Source of the DNA: an uncultured Enhydrobacter sp.
GTDB taxonomy: Bacteria; Pseudomonadota; Gammaproteobacteria; Pseudomonadales; Moraxellaceae
Length of the DNA stretch: 33,346 bases
NCBI GenBank assembly: GCA_946222995.1
Contig: CAMIOS010000024.1
Location: forward strand, 1 to 33,346
Direction: 5' to 3'
In this document: piece after piece, positions 8,047 through 16,587 of the stretch
How the letters are laid out: every line of letters starts with the position of its first letter
Numbering within the stretch: the stretch's first letter is position 1
Notes under the pieces: generated by a model
The model's input: the letters and a program-made list of their open reading frames with translations, nothing else
The model's database searches: none
Told to the model about the DNA's origin: nothing
Program-made: the position numbers and the translations under genes

Positions 8047-8676
8047 TTAACAAACCAAGGTTAGCCAAAAATGCTGGTGTTGCGTGATAATTTTTTGGCT
8101 GACTTCAGACAATGGCAAAAACGCTTGCGCAAGTTCAGCGCTATAGGTCTGCAATGGTCGTTGTAAAAACTTCAATTTTGCTTCATAAATTGACCATTGT
8201 TTTGCCAATTGTTCGCTGATTTGGGCGTACTTATCTTTAGCGTGGCCATGGCGTTGGGTATATTGCAAGGTGTCTAAATAATCGGGGAAATAGGTTTGAC
8301 AAAATGTTTGCTGCTCGGTGTCATCCATGTCCAAAAACGCCTGAGTATCGCACATATCCATCCCGATAGGCTGTTTTGACCAACACACCGCCGCCAGCGG
8401 CAAACCATAACTAATTGCCAGTTGATAATTATCCACCAATACGTTACTTGCTGCCTGTTCGTTGGTTGATTGGTAGGCAGTGGCAATAGATTCAAGGCGT
8501 AATTGGGCAGGCTTGCCCGCCTGATGCCAAATATAGCTGAGTTGATTATTATCAAAAAAATAATCGGTCAATTCACTATCTAGACATTGACGGCGTTGCA
8601 CCCGCTGACTAACAGGCAGCTGTAGGTCAAAGACATAGATCTGTTGGTCAGCCAAGGTGAGTTGTTGCAGTAGCAT
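8047..8676 (-). CDS. Sfp-type 4'-phosphopantetheinyl transferase (divergent)
   Basis: A 209-residue protein that I place in the Sfp superfamily, which transfers 4'-phosphopantetheine from CoA to the serine of carrier domains. Visible motifs are the strand SYGLPLAAVCW (about 89-99), the metal-site motif GMDMCD (105-110; GIDIE in Sfp) and W-S-I-Y-E-A-K-L-K (161-169; W-x-x-K-E-x-x-x-K in Sfp) with E165 and K169 retained. The second acidic residue of the metal site is Cys109 here, followed by Asp110. A clear AAGGA ribosome binding site lies before ATG 8676. It follows the Pls-type synthetase by 63 bp on the same strand, so its likely job is to activate that enzyme's carrier serine. Family assignment rests on motifs and context. 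Confidence 0.78.
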   Translation of the reverse strand: MLLQQLTLADQQIYVFDLQLPVSQRVQRRQCLDSELTDYFFDNNQLSYIWHQAGKPAQLRLESIATAYQSTNEQAASNVLVDNYQLAISYGLPLAAVCWSKQPIGMDMCDTQAFLDMDDTEQQTFCQTYFPDYLDTLQYTQRHGHAKDKYAQISEQLAKQWSIYEAKLKFLQRPLQTYSAELAQAFLPLSEVSQKIITQHQHFWLTLVC

Positions 8677-8739
8677 GCTTGTCCTTTTTTGCTATGGGCA
8701 TGGCATACGCTTAAAGCTTAAGTAGTAGCCACACCGATT

Positions 8740-11700
8740 TTATGCCTTTTGTCTATCAGTGCCAGACGTATCGATGCTGCTGTAGCTAACTGATTGAGCA
8801 GGTGAGCCACTCCACATACTATTAGCAGGCAGCTGTTCACCTTTCATGACCAGTGTCATCGGCTCTAACACCACATCATCATGCACTTGGGTATCGTATA
8901 AAATCGTGCTGCGAGAACGCACCGACACCCGATTACCGATTTTCACCGTGCCAATTTTCATAATACGGTCTTCAAATAAATGGGTTTGTGGGCCTGTATG
9001 GTTGTTCAGTTCTACCCCATCGCCCAAGGTGACACAGTCAAACTCGGTCATATCCGTGCTATCTAGCCAGACGTTTTTACCAATTTTTGCCCCAAATAAA
9101 CGCATAACAAAGGGCAAATACACGGTGCCTCTTAGATAATTGACAATACTTGGTACCGCGATTGACTCATATAAGCTGGTGATCGCCTCAGATAACCACA
9201 CAAACATCGTCCACATCGGGGCAGATTTTGAACGATAACGCCCGATACAGAGCCATTTTAGAAGCGCAACAAACACCACACTACCCAACCCGTACAACAC
9301 ACCACAGCCGAGCAAGGTCAGTAATGCCCTTGCGGTAGAATATTGCTCTTCCACATTAAGCACCACTGCAACGATTGAATAACCAACACCAATAATAAAC
9401 GCCAATGGCAACACAATACGCAACCCTTCGATCAATGCCCGAGCCAAACGTCTACTCATAGTGGGATTAAAGGTTAAGTTATCGCTATAACCTTGGATAA
9501 CTTCACGTGCAGGCAGTCGAATCGAGGGAGTGCCAAACCATGTTTGTCCCGATTGCATTTGACCTTTGGCGGGGACAGTTGATTGTACGCCGATCAGTAC
9601 ATCATCAGGAATTTCACTGCCATCTGGGATATATGCCCCGTTGCCCACAAATGAACGATTACCAACAATCGTGGGTTTTAGGTGCATCCAACCTTGGCGT
9701 ACTTCTTCATCACCTAGCATTACCGCATCAGCAATAAAGCTGTCTTCACCCAATGTCAACATATCGGGCACCACGCCCATCGCGGTGGATATTTCAGCAT
9801 TTTTGCCCACCTTTGCACCCAACAATCGATACCAACTTGGGGCATAGACAGTGGCATAAATACCGTGCAACATTTGTAAACTTGCGTCTTGAATCAAGTT
9901 AGCCAACCATTTACGACGGTACAAATCTCCATGAATGGGGTACATGCCAGGCTGCAATTTTGGTACCGCCATCCAGCGAATCATGGTAGAAATTACAATG
10001 GTAAGCACAATCATGATGGCAGTGGCAGGAATGGCAATAATAAAATAACGAATCGCCACCCAACTTGGGGCATCTACTTGCAATAGTGGCATCAGCCATT
10101 TGTCATCTAGCCAATCCACCAATAAAAAGGTCGGAAAAATCGGCACAAAAAACAAACAAGAAATAATAACCATGCCTGATAAATAATAAAGCGTGGTAAC
10201 CAGCCCAACGGGTTGACGCTCTGACGGTGGCATGGGCGTTGGTGCGTCCATGGCTTGCAATGGTGCGCCTTTCCAAGCCGTATTGCTCGGTAGCTCACTA
10301 CCATCGACCAAGGCAGATAGCCCATCTAAATGACTACCAGCATGCATGGCAGTATTGCCCTCGACCACCGCATACGAACCGATATAACAATGATCTTGAA
10401 TATCAATCTTACCGATATATAGCCAACCTTGTTCGACATAGGCATTGTCAAGGTTAACCCCATTACCGATATCCACGTGATCACCAATTTGCAATAAATG
10501 CGGATTACGAATTGTCACCGACCCAATGGTCGCTTGCTTGCCGATTTTTGCCCCCATTGCTCGCAAGTAGCTTGGATATAAACTTGACCCTGACAACAAA
10601 TATGCAGGGGCAAGGTCACGCAATCGATCGGCTAACCACCAACGCAAATACACACTGCCCCATAACGGATACTGCCCCGCTGTTACATTGGCAATTAACA
10701 AACGATTGCTGATAATCGCCACCAAAAAGCCTACCACTTCGGTTGCCAAAAATGCCAAGGTTGATAAACCGATTGCCACAAAATAAGAGTCATCTGGGTC
10801 ACCGGTAAAATAATGATAACAAAAGAACGGGGCAAGCCATTTCATAATCTCAAGACAAATAATAAACGGCAAACACACCGTCTGCACCAGTGTGGCTAAT
10901 AACCGCTGGCTAAAACTTGCTTCATATCGCTCGATCCTAGGACGATGCACCACCAAGCCTTGTGAGGTTTGATTTGACCGCATTTTTTCGGCAATGCCTT
11001 CAACACTGCGGGCTTGGTAAATATCAGCAATAGTCAAATGGCTGTATTCGGGATGTTGGCGTAATTGCGAAATTAAACGAGCCACTAACAGCGAATGCCC
11101 GCCCAAATCATCAAAAAAGTCCGCCTGTAGCGAAATTTGCCCCACACCAAGTAATTTTTTTAAACTATCAAATAATACTTGTTCGGCGGCATCGGCAGGT
11201 TCATCGCCCATGGTTTGTTCTTGTGCCGCCGCCAATGTCATGGCTTTGAGAATTTTACGGTCGATTTTACCCGATGCTAAGCGTGGCACTTCGGTGTCCA
11301 CCAGCCATTCAAACCGAGCAGGCACCATATAACTTGGCAAACGTTGACGTAATATATGACGTAACTCAGTTTGGCTATATAACTTACTTGGATCATCGGC
11401 AACCACAAAGGCAACTAGTTGCTCAACCTCATTAAGTGGACGCAATACCACCGCCGCCGTGCCGATGTTGTCGATATCAACCAGCGCGGATTCAATTTCG
11501 CCCAATTCCACCCGAAAACCGCGAATTTTGACCTGGTCATCAGCACGCCCAAACATGAAAATATTGCCCTTTTCATCGATTTTGGCAAGGTCGCCTGTAC
11601 GATAGAGAATTTTTTCATCGTCATTATTGGCATATGGGTTATCAATAAATTTTTCAGCGGTCAATTCTGGGCGCCCCAAATAGCCCAATGCCACACCCCG

Positions 11701-12855
11701 TCCAAAAATACATAACTCGCCTGTTTCATCAATATTCAATACTTCGCCTGTATCACTGCGCACCAACATGCCATAATTGGGCAATGGAATTCCGATGGTT
11801 ACAGGCTCATTTGGCTGTAGTAATGCTAAACTTGCCGAAACTGTGGCTTCAGTCGGGCCATAGGTATTAAACAATTGGCGATTTGGAATATTAGCAGGCT
11901 TGGCAAAACGTCTTACGACCGCATCAGGGCACATCTCACCACCAAGATTCATAATACGAATGCTGGGCACATCTTGTGGTAACAGCGCAACCAGTGTTGG
12001 AACAGCATGTAACACGGTAATTTGTTCATTGAGGAGTGCTTGATATAACGCTTCTGGATCTGCAACAATCGCTTTAGGGGCAATCCACAAAGTCGCACCG
12101 ACAAGATAATTTATCCAAATTTCCTCAAACGACATATCAAATGCCACTGAAAAACCTTGATAGACTTTATCATTGGCATTAATGCCTAGACGGGCATTTT
12201 CACTGCGTAAGAAGTGACAAATACTGCCTTGCCCCAGTAAAATCCCCTTAGGCTTACCCGTACTGCCTGAGGTATAAATCACATAAGCAGGGTCAGTCAC
12301 TGCCACTGTGCCACGGCGTAACCATTGCTTGGTTGGATAGGTTTCGATATCAGGCATCTGGGCACGCAACCCTTCAACCGTCCACAGCTTGACAGGTAGG
12401 GTGCTAAGGACATCAGCGACCACCGGTTTTAGCTCATCGCTAGTAATAAGCCCCACCGCATTGGCATCTTCTAGACACACCAAAATCCGCTCGGGTGGGA
12501 TATCAGCATCCATTGGTAACCAGCCTGCCCCTGTTTTGGCGATCGCCAATTGGCTAATCAACAAATCTAAGCCCCGATTTTGCCACAAGCCCACCAATTG
12601 ACCTGCTTTAACGCCTTGACTTAGCAGCCTATCCGCCAGTAAATCTGCCGCTTCATCAAGTTCATGATAAGTCAGTGTCCGACAACCAAAAATTAAAGCC
12701 GCCTTATCTGGATACTGCCGAGCCGTGGCTTCAAAGATATCTGCCAAACATTCCTCTTGGATAAACTCAGGCACTTGCGCTCCCCGCACAATCGATAGCG
12801 GCGGTTCTATCATAGCAGTGGTGAGATAGTCGGAGGTTAAATTAGACAATGACAT
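8740..12855 (-). CDS. Pls/PosA-family membrane nonribosomal peptide synthetase (cationic homopolymer synthetase)
   Basis: Single-module NRPS of 1371 residues laid out as in Streptomyces epsilon-poly-L-lysine synthetase (Pls, about 1319) and Acinetobacter PosA. Adenylation domain about 35-545: YTSGSTGKPKG (194-204), NTYGPTEATV (330-339), YRTGD (418-422), GRADDQVKIRGFR (436-448), SGKIDR (528-533). Carrier domain about 555-625 with DLGGHSLL and S588 as the phosphopantetheine site. No ordinary condensation or thioesterase domain is seen; instead three repeats, each with two membrane spans (about 655-675/692-722, 888-912/935-960, 1143-1167/1175-1200) and a hexapeptide left-handed beta-helix containing GA-K-(I/V)-GK (768, 1013, 1255) and ending W-x-G-(A/T/S)-P. 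In Pls these repeats polymerise the loaded amino acid. The selectivity residues read DMEHNGTVSK (240, 241, 244, 283, 303, 305, 331, 339, 340, 530), suggesting a diamino acid. AGGA precedes ATG 12855. Confidence 0.93.
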   Translation of the reverse strand: MSLSNLTSDYLTTAMIEPPLSIVRGAQVPEFIQEECLADIFEATARQYPDKAALIFGCRTLTYHELDEAADLLADRLLSQGVKAGQLVGLWQNRGLDLLISQLAIAKTGAGWLPMDADIPPERILVCLEDANAVGLITSDELKPVVADVLSTLPVKLWTVEGLRAQMPDIETYPTKQWLRRGTVAVTDPAYVIYTSGSTGKPKGILLGQGSICHFLRSENARLGINANDKVYQGFSVAFDMSFEEIWINYLVGATLWIAPKAIVADPEALYQALLNEQITVLHAVPTLVALLPQDVPSIRIMNLGGEMCPDAVVRRFAKPANIPNRQLFNTYGPTEATVSASLALLQPNEPVTIGIPLPNYGMLVRSDTGEVLNIDETGELCIFGRGVALGYLGRPELTAEKFIDNPYANNDDEKILYRTGDLAKIDEKGNIFMFGRADDQVKIRGFRVELGEIESALVDIDNIGTAAVVLRPLNEVEQLVAFVVADDPSKLYSQTELRHILRQRLPSYMVPARFEWLVDTEVPRLASGKIDRKILKAMTLAAAQEQTMGDEPADAAEQVLFDSLKKLLGVGQISLQADFFDDLGGHSLLVARLISQLRQHPEYSHLTIADIYQARSVEGIAEKMRSNQTSQGLVVHRPRIERYEASFSQRLLATLVQTVCLPFIICLEIMKWLAPFFCYHYFTGDPDDSYFVAIGLSTLAFLATEVVGFLVAIISNRLLIANVTAGQYPLWGSVYLRWWLADRLRDLAPAYLLSGSSLYPSYLRAMGAKIGKQATIGSVTIRNPHLLQIGDHVDIGNGVNLDNAYVEQGWLYIGKIDIQDHCYIGSYAVVEGNTAMHAGSHLDGLSALVDGSELPSNTAWKGAPLQAMDAPTPMPPSERQPVGLVTTLYYLSGMVIISCLFFVPIFPTFLLVDWLDDKWLMPLLQVDAPSWVAIRYFIIAIPATAIMIVLTIVISTMIRWMAVPKLQPGMYPIHGDLYRRKWLANLIQDASLQMLHGIYATVYAPSWYRLLGAKVGKNAEISTAMGVVPDMLTLGEDSFIADAVMLGDEEVRQGWMHLKPTIVGNRSFVGNGAYIPDGSEIPDDVLIGVQSTVPAKGQMQSGQTWFGTPSIRLPAREVIQGYSDNLTFNPTMSRRLARALIEGLRIVLPLAFIIGVGYSIVAVVLNVEEQYSTARALLTLLGCGVLYGLGSVVFVALLKWLCIGRYRSKSAPMWTMFVWLSEAITSLYESIAVPSIVNYLRGTVYLPFVMRLFGAKIGKNVWLDSTDMTEFDCVTLGDGVELNNHTGPQTHLFEDRIMKIGTVKIGNRVSVRSRSTILYDTQVHDDVVLEPMTLVMKGEQLPANSMWSGSPAQSVSYSSIDTSGTDRQKA

Positions 12856-12931
12856 AAAAATTCCTAAGCATTACAAGATCAATATGGCACAACAGGCATC
12901 ATAAGGGGGAGGGATTAGAAAAAAATTAGCA

Positions 12932-12960
12932 CTTATCGGTACACTGTAACGATTTGTAAA
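12932..12960 (-). promoter_or_regulatory. Candidate promoter for the Pls-type synthetase unit
   Basis: On the minus strand TTTACA (12955-12960) is followed after 17 bases by GATAAG (12932-12937). The -35 is good but the -10 matches only four of six consensus bases. It would give a leader of about 70 bases to the ATG at 12855. The terminator at 13045-13076 lies upstream, so this unit needs its own promoter in 12856-13044. Confidence 0.35.
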
Positions 12961-13044
12961 CGATGCTAAAAAGCTGTGGTGGGTATTTTAGCTTAATAAT
13001 GATAAAACTACTTCTCTTTATTAAGGATAACTATATATTTAGCG

Positions 13045-13076
13045 AAAAAAACGGCTAGTTATCCACTAGCCGTTTT
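13045..13076 (-). terminator. Rho-independent terminator of the DUF3761-like gene
   Basis: A perfect 12-bp stem pairs AAAACGGCTAGT (13048-13059) with ACTAGCCGTTTT (13065-13076), with a five-base loop. On the minus strand the stem runs directly into a seven-T tract. It lies downstream of the small secreted protein gene and insulates the synthetase gene from it. Confidence 0.9.
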
Positions 13077-13133
13077 CAAGAAGAAGCAGGGTAATATCTT
13101 AACAATAAATTTTACTACACCAGTTATAGAGCA

Positions 13134-13412
13134 TTATTTAGCGATGCCGCCATGACCTGAGCAAGCGCCACGGGTTGATTTTGCTTTAGACGATGAGCCA
13201 TCTTTACATTTAAAGCCAGCGGCAGGCGCTTTGGTAACTGGCGTTTTAGCAACGGGGGCATTGCTAACAGGTTTGGCTGGGGCAACTGTAGTTTTAGCAG
13301 GGGCAACCGCAGCTGGTTTTGCAGGTGTAGCAGGGGTTGTGGTAGTTGCAGCAAAGCTTGCAGTTGCTACCGCAGATGCAATACCAAACGCGATAAGTTG
13401 TGATAGTTTCAT
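13134..13412 (-). CDS. Small secreted DUF3761-like protein with Pro/Ala/Lys-rich linker
   Basis: A 92-residue protein with a signal peptide of about 21 residues (MKLSQLIAFG... cut after SFA), a low-complexity linker built of P-A-K/A-P-x-K units (about 22-65) and a compact C-terminal block, GFKCKDGSSSKAKSTRGACSGHGGI (66-90). The spacing of C-K-D-G-S...G-A-C-S-x-H-G-G matches DUF3761, a small domain of unknown function found in exported proteins. The two cysteines probably form a disulfide. AGGA lies before the ATG at 13412. The gene is alone, with its own terminator. Function unknown. Confidence 0.8.
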   Translation of the reverse strand: MKLSQLIAFGIASAVATASFAATTTTPATPAKPAAVAPAKTTVAPAKPVSNAPVAKTPVTKAPAAGFKCKDGSSSKAKSTRGACSGHGGIAK

Positions 13413-13846
13413 AGCGACATCCTTTTTGGTGTGATATTAAGAGTAGTTCAGATAAGTAAATTGCTTGTTTAGCTAGAGGCTAAATCGCAACCATCTAGCA
13501 TGATCCATATTAAGAAAGTAATAGCGCTTTAATCGTGATATACACAAACATACTAGCGACCAGTTAGAAGTATTATGAATGATTATACTTAGTAAAAACT
13601 TAGTATTAACGGGATGTTTTATCCATAATGTTATTTTTTGTAACTAAAACTTGCCATTTTATAACTATTATTATCTGCTTATTAATGAAGCAATTTAGTC
13701 AACCATTGATTATAAATACGAACAAATTAATACTTCCAATTAAGATGATCATACTGGCATAACTTTAACGCCAATTACCGCTTTAATTTTCTTATTTAGC
13801 CACCATTAAGCACCCATCTTTTTAGTTAAGTTTGTTTATTGATACC
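13413..13846. other. 434-bp AT-rich gap between divergent genes
   Basis: No reading frame with a plausible start and coding character and no foldable tRNA are seen. The gap separates the leftward DUF3761-like gene from the rightward ABC transporter gene and so must hold both promoters. I found no near-consensus -35/-10 pair that I would trust on either strand. No strong terminator-like hairpin is seen. Confidence 0.5.
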
Positions 13847-14833
13847 ATGACCGATTTAGCCACGCCCTTATCCCCCATTCCCCCAAGTGCTAATATACCT
13901 GCCCTTAAAATCACTGGGCTAACCAAAACTTATGCCAATGGCTTTTCTGCCCTTAAAGGCATTGATTTGACCGTACCACAAGGTGGATTTTTTGCTTTAC
14001 TTGGTCCTAACGGGGCGGGCAAATCCACCACGATTGGCATTATCAGCTCGCTATTTAAGCCAACTTCTGGCTCGGTAGAGATTTTTGGCATTGATTTATT
14101 AAAAGAACCTGCCAAAGCCAAAGAATTTCTAGGGGTGGTACCCCAAGAATTTAATTTTATGCAGTTTGAAAAAATCGAAGATATTTTGGTCACCCAAGCG
14201 GGGTATTTTGGTATACCTGCCCGTGATGCCAAACCACGGGCTGAAAAACTGCTCAAAGCGTTAGGGCTTTGGGATAAAAAAGACAATAAAGCCCGTATGC
14301 TGTCTGGTGGGATGAAACGCCGTTTGATGATTGCCCGTGCCTTGATGCACCGCCCCAAACTGTTAATCCTTGATGAGCCGACGGCGGGCGTGGATATTGA
14401 GCTTCGCCGTTCGATGTGGGATTTTATGCAGACCATCAATGAAGAAGAAGGCACGACCATTATTTTGACCACGCATTACCTTGAGGAAGCCGAGCAACTG
14501 TGTAAATACATTGCCATTCTCGACCACGGCGAAATCCGTATCAATACTGATATGAAAAGCTTGCTGACGAGCCTTGATGTGGAAAGTTTTGTGTTTGATT
14601 TAGCCACGCCACACACCGAGCCTGTGGTGCTAGAGAATGTGGTAAAAACGACCCAGCCCGACCCGCTGACACTCGAGGTGACGTTAAGAAAAGGCGAGAG
14701 TTTAAATAATGTGTTTGCTCAGTTAAACGCTCGCAATATTGCGGTGGCGAGTATGCGCAATAAGTCAAATCGCTTGGAAGAGTTGTTTATGAGTTTGGTG
14801 GAAAATAATTTAACTGAAAAATTAGAAAATTAA
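13847..14833 (+). CDS. ABC transporter ATP-binding protein (YadG-like, ABC-2 exporter)
   Basis: ATPase of an ABC-2 type exporter, 328 residues from the ATG at 13847 (an upstream in-frame TTG at 13832 would add five). Visible: Walker A GPNGAGKST (about 53-61), Q loop around VVPQEFNFM, signature LSGGMKRRL, Walker B KLLILDEPTAGVD and the switch His in TTHYLEEAEQL. A C-terminal extension of about 90 residues follows the nucleotide-binding domain. E. coli YadG (308 residues) is the closest familiar layout. The permease gene follows after 13 bp. The substrate is unknown; drug, lipid or polysaccharide export are all possible. Confidence 0.92.
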   Translation: MTDLATPLSPIPPSANIPALKITGLTKTYANGFSALKGIDLTVPQGGFFALLGPNGAGKSTTIGIISSLFKPTSGSVEIFGIDLLKEPAKAKEFLGVVPQEFNFMQFEKIEDILVTQAGYFGIPARDAKPRAEKLLKALGLWDKKDNKARMLSGGMKRRLMIARALMHRPKLLILDEPTAGVDIELRRSMWDFMQTINEEEGTTIILTTHYLEEAEQLCKYIAILDHGEIRINTDMKSLLTSLDVESFVFDLATPHTEPVVLENVVKTTQPDPLTLEVTLRKGESLNNVFAQLNARNIAVASMRNKSNRLEELFMSLVENNLTEKLEN

Positions 14834-14846
14834 TCGGAGTTTAGGC

Positions 14847-15620
14847 ATGAATTTTCAACAACAATGGGTTGCCTTTACGACCTTAACCATTAAAGAAATC
14901 CGCCGAATCCTCCGTATTTGGCCTCAAACATTACTCCCCCCTGCGATTACCATGAGCTTATATTTTATCATCTTTGGTAAAATGATTGGCTCACGGGTCG
15001 GCGAGATGGGCGGGGTGTCGTATATGCAGTTTATCGTGCCTGGTTTGATTATGATGGCGGTGATTACCAACAGCTACTCCAATGTGGTGTCGAGTTTTTT
15101 TGCCACCAAGTTTCATGGCAATATTGAGGAAATGCTAGTTAGCCCGATTTCTAAGCATACGATTTTGCTTGGCTTTATCATGGGTGGGCTGTTTCGTGGT
15201 TTGGCGATTGGCTTGATTGTGACGGTATTGGCGTTATTTTTTACCAAGCTGACGCTCGTTCATGCGTTTGTGACGATGTTTACGGTGGTGATTACCTCGG
15301 CGTTATTTTCACTTGGCGGGATGATTAATGCGGTATTTGCTCGCTCGTTTGATGATATTTCGATTGTGCCAAGTTTTGTGCTTACACCTTTGACGTATTT
15401 GGGCGGAGTGTTTTATTCGCTCAAGGATTTACCGCAGTTTTGGCAAAATGTGAGTTTGATTAATCCGATTGTGTATATGGTGAATGCGTTTCGCTATGGG
15501 ATTTTGGGGCATTCGGATGTGAATGTGTGGGGGTCGCTGGTGGCGATTGCGATTTTTACCGCCATTTTTTATGCGATTGCGTATTATTTGCTTAAAGATG
15601 GTTCAAGAGTGAGAATATAA
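14847..15620 (+). CDS. ABC-2 type transporter permease (YadH-like)
   Basis: A 257-residue membrane permease, the same size as E. coli YadH. It has about six spans, an amphipathic N-terminal helix (QQWVAFTTLTIKEIRRILR) and the ABC-2 signature toward the C-terminus, LTYLGGVFYSLKDLPQFWQ...NPIVYMVNAFRYGILG (about 182-215). It pairs with the ATPase encoded 13 bp upstream to form an exporter of two permeases and two ATPases. Its stop TAA overlaps the ATG of queF by one base (TAATG), implying translational coupling. Confidence 0.92.
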   Translation: MNFQQQWVAFTTLTIKEIRRILRIWPQTLLPPAITMSLYFIIFGKMIGSRVGEMGGVSYMQFIVPGLIMMAVITNSYSNVVSSFFATKFHGNIEEMLVSPISKHTILLGFIMGGLFRGLAIGLIVTVLALFFTKLTLVHAFVTMFTVVITSALFSLGGMINAVFARSFDDISIVPSFVLTPLTYLGGVFYSLKDLPQFWQNVSLINPIVYMVNAFRYGILGHSDVNVWGSLVAIAIFTAIFYAIAYYLLKDGSRVRI

Positions 15621-16471
15621 TGGCGATTTATACCCCCGAAAATAGCAGTTTAGGTCACTCAACAACCTACCCAAAAACCTATTCACCCGACATTCTCTAC
15701 CCCATTCCACGCAGTCTAGGACGCAGTAAACTTGTCTTGCCCACCGAAAACTTAAGCATCGGCATGGACTGGTGGCATATATTCGAGCTGTCTTGGCTTA
15801 ATCCGCAAGGTATTTCACAAGTGGCGATGGCTCGCCTTGCCATTCCTGCTACCTCTGAAAGCATTGTCGAATCAAAATCGCTTAAGCTGTATTTTAACAG
15901 CCTAAATTTTACCGAATTTGACAATGAGCAAACGCTAAAACAAACCATTGAAAACGACTTATCCGCCTGTCTAAAAGCCGATGTCATCATCGAGATTTTT
16001 GACGTTAAAACCGCTAATAGCTTGCCCATCAGCGAGCCACAAGGCGAATGTATTGATAATGCGTTAAATAATAGCGGTAAAAAAATCACCATTACCCAAG
16101 ATGTCGATAACTCAAGTTTAACATTTGCCAAAAATAACGGCATAAGCGAAACGCAAATTTTTCATTCGCATTTACTGCGGTCAAACTGCCCTGTCACCAA
16201 TCAGCCAGATTGGGGAACGGTGGAAATTGCCATTGATTGCCTGCCGGTTGATACTGCCGGTTTACTTGAATATATTTTGACCTTTCGCCAGCACAACGGC
16301 TTTCATGAGCAATGTGTCGAACAGATTTTTAGTGATTTAACCCAAGCATTTTCACCAAAAAGTCTGATGGTGCGGGCGTGGTACACACGGCGAGGTGGAA
16401 TTGATATCAATCCGTGTCGGGTGAGTGAGTTAAGTCTTCTGCCAAAAGCTAGCCGATTAAATCGGCAGTAG
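15620..16471 (+). CDS. queF: NADPH-dependent 7-cyano-7-deazaguanine reductase QueF (type II)
   Basis: Reduces preQ0 to preQ1 in queuosine tRNA-modification biosynthesis. The 283-residue length is that of the two-domain (bimodular) QueF, as in E. coli (282). Catalytic Cys190 lies in SNCPVTNQPDWG (188-199), followed by the substrate-binding region around LLEYILTFRQHNGFHEQCVEQIF and the C-terminal TRRGGIDINPCR motif. The ATG at 15620 overlaps the upstream permease stop. Coupling to an unrelated exporter may simply reflect compact packing. Confidence 0.95.
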   Translation: MAIYTPENSSLGHSTTYPKTYSPDILYPIPRSLGRSKLVLPTENLSIGMDWWHIFELSWLNPQGISQVAMARLAIPATSESIVESKSLKLYFNSLNFTEFDNEQTLKQTIENDLSACLKADVIIEIFDVKTANSLPISEPQGECIDNALNNSGKKITITQDVDNSSLTFAKNNGISETQIFHSHLLRSNCPVTNQPDWGTVEIAIDCLPVDTAGLLEYILTFRQHNGFHEQCVEQIFSDLTQAFSPKSLMVRAWYTRRGGIDINPCRVSELSLLPKASRLNRQ

Positions 16472-16587
16472 ATTATGTCGCAATTTTTTAAAAATTGGGT
16501 TAAGCTATACGCTTTTTAAATTTTCTTCTGTTGGTAATTTTCTATGATAGAAGAATTAGGTGACACGCGTTAGTAAAAGGAACTCCA

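Noticed and set aside
8846..12601. Several 65-98-codon frames opposite to or out of phase with the Pls-type gene
   Set aside because: They have no ribosome binding sites or domain signatures and lie entirely inside a well-supported 1371-codon gene.
13231..13434. A hydrophobic 67-codon frame opposite the DUF3761-like gene
   Set aside because: It is the antisense reading of a repetitive Pro/Ala/Lys-coding stretch; the opposite strand has the signal peptide and ribosome binding site.
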